34,611 bases of DNA from Erysipelotrichia bacterium (GTDB lineage Bacteria; Bacillota_I; Bacilli_A; Erysipelotrichales; Erysipelotrichaceae). The position numbers and the translations under genes were made by a program. Position 1 is the stretch's first letter. The number at the start of each line of letters is the position of its first letter. The stretch lies in contig JAAYOQ010000014.1 in the NCBI GenBank assembly GCA_012520255.1, positions 1 to 34,611 of the forward strand, written 5' to 3'. A model generated the notes under the pieces. That model was not told the DNA's origin, did no database searches, and saw only the letters and a program-made list of their open reading frames with translations. Positions 7,697 to 14,620 of the stretch are shown here, piece by piece.

Positions 7697-8538
7697 ATTT
7701 GCTTTATTTTATCCTCGATTGTTAATGGTCCATAATAGTTTATTGTCCTGTTCTCTTGTATTAGTCTTTCAACTATTGTTTGAGCTGCCTTGTTGTTTTT
7801 TATGATATATCTTACCATTTTGTCGTTGCTTACTTTTGATAATATCTGCTCATCATACAAATAATCTTTGTCATTAATTTCTATTACTTTTTTATTTTCT
7901 TTAATTAAATCCTTTTTTCTAATATCTAATTTTATTCTAGCTTTTTCCAAATAAATATACCTGTCACATATCTGATTAACAGGTTGATAAATATGTGAAG
8001 ATATCAACACTATTTTATTTTCTTTTTTTAATTTTTTTATCTCCTTTAAAAAAATATCGATATTTTCATAATCCAGTCCTGTAAATGGCTCATCCATAAC
8101 AACTATTTTTGGTTCTTTTATTAAGCAAACAATTAAAGCCAGTTTTTGTTGATTTCCTTTTGATAATGTATAAACTTTTTTATCTTTATATTCGTATAAT
8201 TTCATTTTATGGAGCCACTTATCTATTTTTTCATCTTCATTTACTATTTTATTTATTCCTGTTATCAACTTTAAATGTTGATAAACAGTGCAATCCTGAT
8301 ATAAGCTTCTCTGCTCCGGTAAATAACCAATTAAGTGTTGTTCTATATTCTTTTTTTCAAACTGAACCTTTCCGTTATCTTTCTCCAGTAAATTTAATAT
8401 CATTTTAAATAATGTCGTTTTACCACTTCCATTTTTACCTAAGACAGATATTATTGTTCCTTTTTCAACTGCAAAGCTTATATTTCTTAAAACTTCTTTT
8501 TCGTTATACTTTTTTGATAGATTAATAACTTCAAGCAT
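7693..8538 (-). CDS. ABC transporter ATP-binding protein
   Basis: The 281-residue ATPase has Walker A LGKNGSGKTTLF, an ABC signature LSKGNQQKLALI (canonical LSGGQ, changed at the third and fifth positions as in many ABC-2 exporters), Walker B KIVVMDEPFTGLD and the H-loop VLISSH. It energises the permease encoded immediately downstream. Its ribosome site (AGAGGTG) lies within the 3' arm of a terminator-like hairpin, with T7 directly before the ATG, so expression by read-through from jag may be limited. Confidence 0.92.
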   Translation of the reverse strand: MLEVINLSKKYNEKEVLRNISFAVEKGTIISVLGKNGSGKTTLFKMILNLLEKDNGKVQFEKKNIEQHLIGYLPEQRSLYQDCTVYQHLKLITGINKIVNEDEKIDKWLHKMKLYEYKDKKVYTLSKGNQQKLALIVCLIKEPKIVVMDEPFTGLDYENIDIFLKEIKKLKKENKIVLISSHIYQPVNQICDRYIYLEKARIKLDIRKKDLIKENKKVIEINDKDYLYDEQILSKVSNDKMVRYIIKNNKAAQTIVERLIQENRTINYYGPLTIEDKIKQI

Positions 8539-8577
8539 AAAAAAACACCTCTACTTATTTATTGTAAGCGAAGGTGT
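8539..8577 (-). terminator. Terminator-like hairpin between jag and the ABC ATPase, covering the ribosome site
   Basis: On the minus strand ACACCT pairs with AGGTGT, then a symmetric three-by-three internal loop, then CTTA / TAAG, followed at once by seven T and the ATG of the ABC gene. It looks like an intrinsic terminator for the rpmH-jag operon. Its 3' arm also holds the Shine-Dalgarno of the next gene. Confidence 0.6.
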
Positions 8578-8583
8578 AATTTC

Positions 8584-9204
8584 CTAATTATTTTTTTTTG
8601 AATCGTAAATGATTTTAAGTCTACGATTGTTTCCTTCTCCTTCAGATTCAGTTTTAATATTTGAGAAGGTCGATAAGAACTGATGAATTACCTTTCTTTC
8701 ATCGTTAGTCATTTGTCCTAATCTAGCTGAAACTTTTGTTTTTTGAACTGTTTTGGCAATTCTTCCAACCATTGCCTTTAATTTTTCATAACGTTCTTCT
8801 TTATAATTGTTTACATCAATCAATAAGTTTACATGCCTTTTAAACTTTGAGCTTGCCGCTCCTTTTACTACATTAGTGATTGCTTGAAGCGTTTGACCTG
8901 CTTTGCCAATAATTACTGCATTGTTTTCAGCATTTAATTTGACATCAAATCCTTCGTCGGTTGATTCAATCAATATTTCACAACCCATATTGATGTTTTC
9001 AAAATATTGTCTGATATATTCAAAAATAAAATCTTCAATGTCTTTGTTGCAATAGGCTTCAATTATTGCTTTAGCTCCTATTCCGAAAATCCCTCCTGGT
9101 TTTTCTTCTATAACAAAGTAATTAATTTCTTCTTTTGCTATTCGTTTATCAGCACAGGCTAATTCAATAGCTTCATCAACTGTTTTTGCTTCGTATCTAT
9201 TCAT
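8584..9204 (-). CDS. jag: Jag/KhpB family RNA-binding protein (Jag-N, KH, R3H)
   Basis: The 206-residue protein has a Jag-N domain (1-52, with PGGIFGIGAK), a KH domain whose GxxG loop is VIIGKAGQTLQAI, and a C-terminal R3H domain with MTNDERKVIHQFLSTF. Jag/KhpB proteins bind RNA and affect cell division and envelope growth. The start ATG at 9204 has AAGAGGT upstream and overlaps the yidC stop by eight bases; a longer in-frame form lacks this support. Position directly after yidC is the usual one. Confidence 0.95.
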   Translation of the reverse strand: MNRYEAKTVDEAIELACADKRIAKEEINYFVIEEKPGGIFGIGAKAIIEAYCNKDIEDFIFEYIRQYFENINMGCEILIESTDEGFDVKLNAENNAVIIGKAGQTLQAITNVVKGAASSKFKRHVNLLIDVNNYKEERYEKLKAMVGRIAKTVQKTKVSARLGQMTNDERKVIHQFLSTFSNIKTESEGEGNNRRLKIIYDSKKNN

Positions 9205-10084
9205 TGTCAATATACCTCTTTTGAATATATAACGTTTTAGCAATATTTGCCAATGCGTTAATTAACCAGTATACGGTCATCGCTGCAGGCCAGTTCCAAC
9301 CTAATAATGCAACCATGATAATCATACTGTACATCATCATATTGTTGTTAGGACCTTTTTGTCCTTCTTCTTTATAAGCACGATAATTTTTGGCTTCCTT
9401 CTTTTTCTTTTCCGCTAATAGTTGTGGAATTTTAGTTGATAAAAATTGGCTTATAATCATAAATACAAATAATACAATAATTGGCCAGCCATAAGCTAAA
9501 TCCTTAAATGCTGCTGATGGTTTAATTGATAGCGGAATACCAACAAATGAACCATTACATACAACATCTGCTCTTTGAACAGCATAAAACATCGAAATCA
9601 TAACTGGAATCTGTAAAAACGGCGTTACTAGCGATCCTAAAGGATTGATACCGTGTTTATTATATAAACTTTGCATTTCCTGAGCTTGCATCATTCTCGC
9701 GTTTTGGTCATCTCTTCCTTCATACTTAGCTTGAATTTTAGCTAATTCAGGCTGAATCATTTGGATTTTTTGAGTTGATACAGTAGATTTTACTGTTAAA
9801 CTTAATGTTATAACATTGAATAAAATTGTTGTAATAGCGACACCTGAAAAACTGCTATTTAATTTTGTTCCTATGAAGTTAACACATTGAGCTAATGGAT
9901 AAACAAGAATGGCGGTGAAAAAACTTTCATTCAACATGTCTTTCCATGGAGTAGACAAATATATTATCTTTTCTGGTAAAGTAGCACCACTTGGATCAAC
10001 GTTTCTTTGACATCCAGCAAGAACGGCTATCATAACTAATACAATTATGATTAATATTTTCTTGTTAGAAATTATTTTTTTCAT
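9197..10084 (-). CDS. yidC: Membrane protein insertase YidC/OxaA (lipoprotein type)
   Basis: The 295-residue protein starts with a lipoprotein signal ending in the lipobox LAGC (C25), as in SpoIIIJ-type YidC, followed by five predicted membrane segments. Conserved parts are IQPELAKIQAKYEGRDD, LYNKHGINPLGSL, FLQIPVMISMFYAVQRA and WNWPAAMTVYWLINALANI. YidC inserts membrane proteins alone or with SecYEG. In the first core helix the usual hydrophilic-groove arginine is replaced: ILFNVITLSLTVKS has N90 where IR-LLPL is expected, and the following proline is serine. The start has AAGGAGA at nine bases. A second YidC elsewhere in the genome cannot be excluded. Confidence 0.93.
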   Translation of the reverse strand: MKKIISNKKILIIIVLVMIAVLAGCQRNVDPSGATLPEKIIYLSTPWKDMLNESFFTAILVYPLAQCVNFIGTKLNSSFSGVAITTILFNVITLSLTVKSTVSTQKIQMIQPELAKIQAKYEGRDDQNARMMQAQEMQSLYNKHGINPLGSLVTPFLQIPVMISMFYAVQRADVVCNGSFVGIPLSIKPSAAFKDLAYGWPIIVLFVFMIISQFLSTKIPQLLAEKKKKEAKNYRAYKEEGQKGPNNNMMMYSMIIMVALLGWNWPAAMTVYWLINALANIAKTLYIQKRYIDNE

Positions 10085-10114
10085 TATTCAAATTCTCCTT
10101 CATTCAGATTGCCA

Positions 10115-10444
10115 TTATCTATTATAGACTGAATTATATAGTCGTGACAAATCTTTTTTGTTGTTTTGGTAATCTGACTGCAAATATTTAGCTCTTACAA
10201 TGAATATATAGTCATAACCTGTTTTAAAACTGCATAACTGTTGAATCATCATTCTTACCTGTCTTTTTACCTTATTTCTTATAACTGCGTTACCAATTTT
10301 CTTACCTACAGAAATTCCAATTCGATCATGTTCTTGCTCTGCTGGATAATAGTACATAACAAAACTACGACTTGTTTTACACTTGCCACAAGTTATAATT
10401 TTTTGAAAATCTTCATTACTTTTGACTCTTAATTCTTTTCTCAT
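10115..10444 (-). CDS. rnpA: Ribonuclease P protein component
   Basis: The 109-residue basic protein has the RnpA core: RVKSNEDFQKI near the start, RIGISVGKKIGNAVIRNKVKRQVR in the middle and YDYIFIVRAKYL. It partners the RNase P RNA in tRNA 5' maturation. I prefer ATG at 10444 because the protein then aligns with family starts; a TTG start at 10477 would add 11 unfamiliar residues. A terminator-like hairpin lies between rpmH and this start, and the ribosome site is weak (GAG). Confidence 0.93.
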   Translation of the reverse strand: MRKELRVKSNEDFQKIITCGKCKTSRSFVMYYYPAEQEHDRIGISVGKKIGNAVIRNKVKRQVRMMIQQLCSFKTGYDYIFIVRAKYLQSDYQNNKKDLSRLYNSVYNR

Positions 10445-10454
10445 ATTCTCATAG

Positions 10455-10487
10455 GTAAAAAAAGTTGCCAACGACAACTCTCTTTAT
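10455..10487 (-). terminator. Attenuator-like hairpin between rpmH and rnpA
   Basis: On the minus strand AAAGAGAGTTG pairs with CAACTTTTTTT through a seven-base loop (two G-U pairs), leaving a U-rich 3' arm. It begins at the rpmH stop and ends about ten bases before the rnpA ATG. This would make more rpmH than rnpA transcript. The stem core is only five Watson-Crick pairs. Confidence 0.45.
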
Positions 10488-10618
10488 TCAGATATTACTT
10501 TTCTGCCTTTAGCACGTTTTCTTGCTAAGATTCTACGTCCGCCAACAGTCTTCATACGCGCTCTAAAGCCTACTACTCTTGAACGTTTTCTTTTGCTCGG
10601 TTGATAAGTTCTCTTCAT
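10484..10618 (-). CDS. rpmH: 50S ribosomal protein L34
   Basis: The 44-residue protein reads [18 protein letters not shown] and continues with [22 protein letters not shown] and VISE, the exact length and pattern of bacterial L34, a highly basic component of the large subunit. GGGAGGTG lies upstream of the ATG. It is the first gene of the rpmH-rnpA-yidC-jag operon, with a strong promoter directly upstream. Confidence 0.98.
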   Translation of the reverse strand: MKRTYQPSKRKRSRVVGFRARMKTVGGRRILARKRAKGRKVISE

Positions 10619-10665
10619 TATAGACACCTCCCGAAATTTAATAATACTAGAGCAATTGCCTTACT

Positions 10666-10694
10666 ATAATACTAAAGTTTGACGGCTAAGTCAA
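10666..10694 (-). promoter_or_regulatory. Sigma-A promoter of the rpmH operon
   Basis: The minus strand carries TTGACT, 17 bases, TATTAT. The -35 hexamer overlaps the stop codon region of the prepilin peptidase gene. Transcription should start near 10659, about 40 bases before rpmH. Confidence 0.8.
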
Positions 10695-11420
10695 ATAAAA
10701 CATCAGACAATTTACTAACTGTTTTTCGAAAATCTTATAAATCAAAAGGGCTAAATAGATAAAAGGAATTAAGGCAATTTCCTCTTTTTTATTGCCTTCT
10801 TTCTTTAGTCTATATATTCCAAACAGGCTGGCAAAAATAATTGTTAATAGATAAATTATTACTATTCCTACAGTCTTTGTCAATAATCCTAAAGTAAAGA
10901 ACAATTTTACATCAGCTCCTCCAATTGATTTTGTTATTATCGCAAGCGACAATAACGGCAAACTTATAATTGCCATACCAACACAATTTTCTAAACTCCA
11001 TTTTTTTATTGAAACAATTGCTATTACAGCCATTAATAATAGCAGTTGATAGAAATCGTTTATTTCTTTTATTTCGATATCTATCAGTGATATCAATAAT
11101 AATAAATTAAAGATAATGAAAAATAAGATTTTTACTCCATTTACTTCAATTAAATTCCAACATATTATCGCATTGATACCACCTATAAATTCTGTAATAA
11201 AATACCTTATACTAATTTTATTTTTACAGTAACTGCATTTTCCTTTTTTTAATAGATAGCTGATTAAAGGAACCATATCCATAAAGGACAATTTATGATT
11301 GCAAACCGGACAATATGATCGATCGTAAACAAAATCTCTTTTTCTAACAATTCTATATGCTGTGGCATTAATAAAACTTCCAAATATAGTCCCAATAAAA
11401 AAGACAAATATTTTTCCCAT
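10686..11420 (-). CDS. Type IV prepilin peptidase (A24 aspartic protease)
   Basis: The 244-residue polytopic protein has the GSFINATAYRIVRKRD start, two zinc-type CxxC pairs (CPVC and CSYC), and the two aspartates of the family in SLIDIEIKEIND and GGADVKLFF. It cleaves the leader of type IV pilin-like or competence pseudopilin precursors at the inner face of the membrane. No pilin or assembly genes are in the window, so it is an orphan here. Its ATG lies in the loop of a 13-base-pair hairpin, and no clear ribosome site is seen. It follows the symporter gene by 22 bases. Confidence 0.93.
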   Translation of the reverse strand: MGKIFVFFIGTIFGSFINATAYRIVRKRDFVYDRSYCPVCNHKLSFMDMVPLISYLLKKGKCSYCKNKISIRYFITEFIGGINAIICWNLIEVNGVKILFFIIFNLLLLISLIDIEIKEINDFYQLLLLMAVIAIVSIKKWSLENCVGMAIISLPLLSLAIITKSIGGADVKLFFTLGLLTKTVGIVIIYLLTIIFASLFGIYRLKKEGNKKEEIALIPFIYLALLIYKIFEKQLVNCLMFYLT

Positions 11421-11438
11421 AACCCATATTTGTCTTTT
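11393..11438 (-). terminator. Long hairpin enclosing the prepilin peptidase start codon
   Basis: AAAAGACAAATAT (11399-11411) and ATATTTGTCTTTT (11426-11438) are perfect 13-base inverted repeats with a 14-base loop that contains the ATG (11418-11420). On the minus strand the 3' arm runs into TTTTTT. It could be a terminator of the dapL-symporter operon or a translational control element. The stem is AT-rich. Confidence 0.5.
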
Positions 11439-11442
11439 GTTA

Positions 11443-12621
11443 CTATTTTTCCTTATTTTCTAAAGAAGCAATTATCACATTGGCAGTTATATCGCCGCTA
11501 ACATTTAATGTCGTATACAGCATATCTAATATTTTATAAATCCCACTGTAAAAACCAATAAAATCTAATGGGATTCCTAATAGTTGCAGATAGGTTGCTC
11601 CTATTACAACTCCTCCGTTTGGTATTCCTGGAGCAGACATATTAATTAATAGTGCAGCTATAATCATGATAACATAGGTAGTTAAATTTACTTCTACACC
11701 AAACAAACTACTACAGAACAATCCCAACAGAGCAAATGATACTGCCCCTCCACACATATGAATTGTACATCCTAAAGGAACAACTATATCGCTTATTTCT
11801 CGATCAATATTTAAATCTTCCTTACATAATTTCATCGTTGCTGGTAAAGTTGCGGCTGATGAGCAGGTTGTAATAGTTATAATCCATATTTTATATGTCT
11901 TTTTAACAAATTCAATTGGATTAATCCTGGCAAAAATCCAAACCGGTAAAATCATCACTACAATCATAGTAATAAATCCAGCAAAATATGCGGTCAAGAT
12001 ATATTTAACTCCTACTGCAAAGACAATCGAGCCATGCTTGGCAATAGTGTTGGACATCAGTGAGAACACTGCTAACGGGGTCATATACATAATATATTCT
12101 AATATTTTAAACAGTATTTCCTTAAAACTTTTAACTACATCAATAAAGATGTTCCCCTTTTCAACTTTTGTAGCACCGAATCCTACCAAATATGCAAAGA
12201 AAATAATCGCAAACAACTGATTTGTTTTAAACATACTGATAATATTTGTTGGAAAAAGATTAATTATAATTTCTTTAATGCTTAAATTATCCAACGTACC
12301 CTCATAATTTGATAATTCAAAAACAAATCCTTTAGCTGGATCAATAATTAAAACAACAATTGAAGTTAAAAAGAAGGTCGCTAAAAACATCAACGTAAAA
12401 ATTACAACTGACTTTACTATCAAATGTCCTCTTTTCTTTGAAGAATCATAAATTGTTTCTGCAATACTGGTAAAAACTATTGGTCCAATCATAAATTTCA
12501 GTAAATTGATATAGATTGTTCCAATAAAATCTATCGCTACTACCTGTTCTTTAAACAATAATCCTCCAACTATTGCTAAAAGCAGTGCCGTTAATGTTAG
12601 AAAACTAACCCTCTTTTTCAT
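11443..12621 (-). CDS. Dicarboxylate/amino acid:cation symporter homologue (SLC1/DAACS), divergent
   Basis: The 392-residue protein aligns with glutamate-transporter homologues: HP1 TTCSSAATLPATMK (253-264), TM7 LGCTIHMCGGAV (284-293), HP2 SAPGIPNGGVVIG and TM8 YKILDMLYTTLNVSGD (362-377). Compared with GltPh the signature residues differ: NMDGT becomes HMCGG (288-292), the TM8 substrate arginine (R397) is Y369, D390 is Y362 and R276 in HP1 is C253, while D394, T398, N401 and D405 equivalents remain. It should therefore not bind aspartate or glutamate in the known way. The start has AAAGGA upstream and overlaps the dapL-like gene by 17 bases. Confidence 0.88.
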   Translation of the reverse strand: MKKRVSFLTLTALLLAIVGGLLFKEQVVAIDFIGTIYINLLKFMIGPIVFTSIAETIYDSSKKRGHLIVKSVVIFTLMFLATFFLTSIVVLIIDPAKGFVFELSNYEGTLDNLSIKEIIINLFPTNIISMFKTNQLFAIIFFAYLVGFGATKVEKGNIFIDVVKSFKEILFKILEYIMYMTPLAVFSLMSNTIAKHGSIVFAVGVKYILTAYFAGFITMIVVMILPVWIFARINPIEFVKKTYKIWIITITTCSSAATLPATMKLCKEDLNIDREISDIVVPLGCTIHMCGGAVSFALLGLFCSSLFGVEVNLTTYVIMIIAALLINMSAPGIPNGGVVIGATYLQLLGIPLDFIGFYSGIYKILDMLYTTLNVSGDITANVIIASLENKEK

Positions 12622-13768
12622 CTTTCAACATCCTTTCGATACATTCTATGCTATTTTCTATTTGTCCTAATGCTGATATTCTAATATAATTATCTCCTTC
12701 TGTACCAAAAATGATTCCAGGAATTACTACAATGTTGAGTTCTTTTAGAAAATAATCAAACATTTGCCAACTTGTTTTTTGATCTTTAGATTTCACCCAC
12801 ATAAATGGAGCATCTTTCCCGCCAAATACTTCATATCCGGCTTTTTTGAAACCTTCTTTTAATATTCTGGCGTTTTCTAAATAATAATCAATATTCTTTT
12901 TTAGTAATTTTTGTGTTTTTGGCAAATAAACTGCTTCTGCTGCTCTTTGAGCTATGTAGCTGGCACCATTAAATCTATTCATTGTTCTTCTTTTCCACAC
13001 CACATTAATATCCTGATAAATTTGATTTGGAATTACATAATAAGAACATCTCAACCCGGTAAAAGAAGCGACTTTAGAAAAACTTCTGAGTTCTATAACG
13101 CAATTTTTAGCTTTTTCAATCTCATATATGCTGTCAGCCACCTCTCTACTTCTAACAAAACCCTGATATACATTGTCAAAAATAATCACTGAACCATTTC
13201 TTATAGCATAATTAACCCATTTCTCTAAATCTTTTTTAGTATAGGCATTTCCAACCGGGTTATTTGGAGAACAGATGTATATGATATCATACTTTTTATT
13301 TGGAACTTGCATTACAAAATTTTCATCAAGATTTGTATATTCTACTTTTCTGTTTAAAGCTGCTGCTCCATCGCGATAGATAGGATAAGTTGGATTGGCC
13401 AAAAGTATAGTACTATCTTTATCAAATAACTCTAAAATGCTTGTTGAATCTGTTTTTGTACCATCGGAAACATAGATTTCATCTATGCTAAAACCGTATT
13501 TCTGATATTCATTTTTAAGTATTGCTTCCCTTAAAAAATCATAACCATAATATCCACCATAACCTTTAAAAGTGTCCATATCTGATAAGTCATCTACTGC
13601 CTTATGCATCGCTTCAATTATTGGTCCTACAATTGGTAAAGAAACATCCCCTATTCCTAGCGAGATTACTTTGACTTCTGGATTTTTTCTTCTAAAAACA
13701 TTTACTTTTTCTGTCACTTCAGCATAAACGTTATCAGTATCCATTTGCAGCAAATCTTTATTAAGCAT
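12605..13768 (-). CDS. dapL: LL-diaminopimelate aminotransferase-like PLP enzyme
   Basis: The 387-residue fold-I aminotransferase has VISLGIGDVSLP, KGYGGYYGYDFLREAI, CSPNNPVGN, the cofactor aspartate and tyrosine in IIFDNVYQ (D198, Y201), and the Schiff-base lysine K232 in RSFSKVASFTGLRCSYYVIP, plus FNGASYIAQRAAEA and PGIIFGTEGDNYIRISALG. These are close to DapL, which makes LL-diaminopimelate from tetrahydrodipicolinate. It is about 20 residues shorter at the N terminus than typical DapL, and the family SDGAKCD is SDGTKTD, so a related substrate is possible. GAAGGTG precedes the ATG; a TATAAT lies at 13791-13796 on the minus strand without a clear -35. No other lysine or cell-wall gene is adjacent; it is coupled to a transporter. 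Confidence 0.8.
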   Translation of the reverse strand: MLNKDLLQMDTDNVYAEVTEKVNVFRRKNPEVKVISLGIGDVSLPIVGPIIEAMHKAVDDLSDMDTFKGYGGYYGYDFLREAILKNEYQKYGFSIDEIYVSDGTKTDSTSILELFDKDSTILLANPTYPIYRDGAAALNRKVEYTNLDENFVMQVPNKKYDIIYICSPNNPVGNAYTKKDLEKWVNYAIRNGSVIIFDNVYQGFVRSREVADSIYEIEKAKNCVIELRSFSKVASFTGLRCSYYVIPNQIYQDINVVWKRRTMNRFNGASYIAQRAAEAVYLPKTQKLLKKNIDYYLENARILKEGFKKAGYEVFGGKDAPFMWVKSKDQKTSWQMFDYFLKELNIVVIPGIIFGTEGDNYIRISALGQIENSIECIERMLKDEKEG

Positions 13769-13805
13769 ATTGACACCTTCTTTCTTTTTTATTATATACT
13801 AATTT

Positions 13806-13825
13806 AGAGAAAGTGGTCTTTCTTT
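13806..13825. promoter_or_regulatory. Inverted repeat in the dapL/yggS divergent gap
   Basis: AGAAAG TGGT CTTTCT (13808-13823) is a perfect six-base inverted repeat at the centre of the 78-base divergent region. It could be an operator for either gene, or just a hairpin. No matching regulator is adjacent. Confidence 0.3.
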
Positions 13826-13846
13826 ATCGTATAGGAGTTGATATCT

Positions 13847-14494
13847 ATGAAAGATGAATTGCTAAATTTAAAAGACAAAATCGTAGTTGTCAGTAAAAAT
13901 CGGTCTATTGAAGAAATTATGAAACTATATAACCAGGGTTTTAGAAATTTTGGCGAAAACAGAGTTCAGGAATTGCTCATAAAAGCTGATAATACTCCTA
14001 AAGATATCCAATGGCACTTTATTGGTCATTTGCAGAGAAATAAAGTTTCTAAAGTCGTCAATCTGTGCTGTTTAATTCATTCTGTTGACAGTTTTAGATT
14101 ATTAGAAAAAATAGAAAGAGAATCTAAAAAGAAAAACACTACTACTAATGTTTTACTTCAAGTTAACATAGCTTTAGAAGATACTAAATTTGGTTTTAAA
14201 GAAAATGAAGTTCTTGACATAATTAAAAAATCGATCATTTTCAATCATATACTTATCAAGGGGATTATGGTCATTGGCCCCCATATTGATGATGAAAAAG
14301 AAATCTTAGCTGTTTTTAACAGGGGATATGATTTATATAATCAATGCCAAGAAATCATACAGCATAATGTGTGTATTGACACTTATTCTGCAGGTATGTC
14401 AAACGACTATAAATTGGCCCTAAAAGCTAACAGCAATCTTCTTAGACTTGGTTCAATTATGTTTGAAAAAACATTTATCAATGGAAAAAGGTGA
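13847..14494 (+). CDS. yggS: PLP-binding protein of the YggS/YlmE/PLPBP family
   Basis: The 215-residue protein keeps the family signatures: the PLP lysine K17 in VVVSKNR, GFRNFGENRVQEL, WHFIGHLQRNKV, VLLQVNIA, GIMVIGP, SAGMSNDYKLAL and LRLGSIMF. Family members bind pyridoxal phosphate and maintain B6 and amino-acid balance without a known catalytic reaction. I chose ATG at 13847, with AGGAG nine bases upstream. It lacks about 15 N-terminal residues that normally form the first helix (K36 in E. coli), and upstream DNA offers no supported extension. It stands alone on the plus strand. Confidence 0.92.
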   Translation: MKDELLNLKDKIVVVSKNRSIEEIMKLYNQGFRNFGENRVQELLIKADNTPKDIQWHFIGHLQRNKVSKVVNLCCLIHSVDSFRLLEKIERESKKKNTTTNVLLQVNIALEDTKFGFKENEVLDIIKKSIIFNHILIKGIMVIGPHIDDEKEILAVFNRGYDLYNQCQEIIQHNVCIDTYSAGMSNDYKLALKANSNLLRLGSIMFEKTFINGKR

Positions 14495-14511
14495 TTTCGA
14501 AATCACCTTTT
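14486..14511. terminator. Bidirectional terminator between yggS and the PTS operon
   Basis: A perfect stem AAAAGGTGATTT / AAATCACCTTTT with a two-base gap includes the yggS TGA stop. T-runs follow on both strands. It should also end transcripts of the PTS operon arriving from the right. Bases 14512-14620 hold no supportable gene. Confidence 0.8.
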
Positions 14512-14620
14512 CTTTAAACTCAAAATCATCATTAAACTTCAGTATTATTTTTTGTTTACAGCCTTGAAAATATTCAAAGGGCAAATGTTTCATGTTGATT
14601 ATATTTTTTCTATCTCTGAC

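Noticed and set aside
8109-8408. Plus-strand open frame of 99 codons inside the ABC ATPase gene
   Set aside because: Shadow of the conserved ATPase; the sequence is F, L and Y rich without a domain.
14480-14600. Minus-strand open frame of about 46 codons starting MKHLPFEYFQGCK between the PTS IID gene and yggS
   Set aside because: No ribosome site, it runs through a strong terminator into antisense yggS, and I see no family resemblance.
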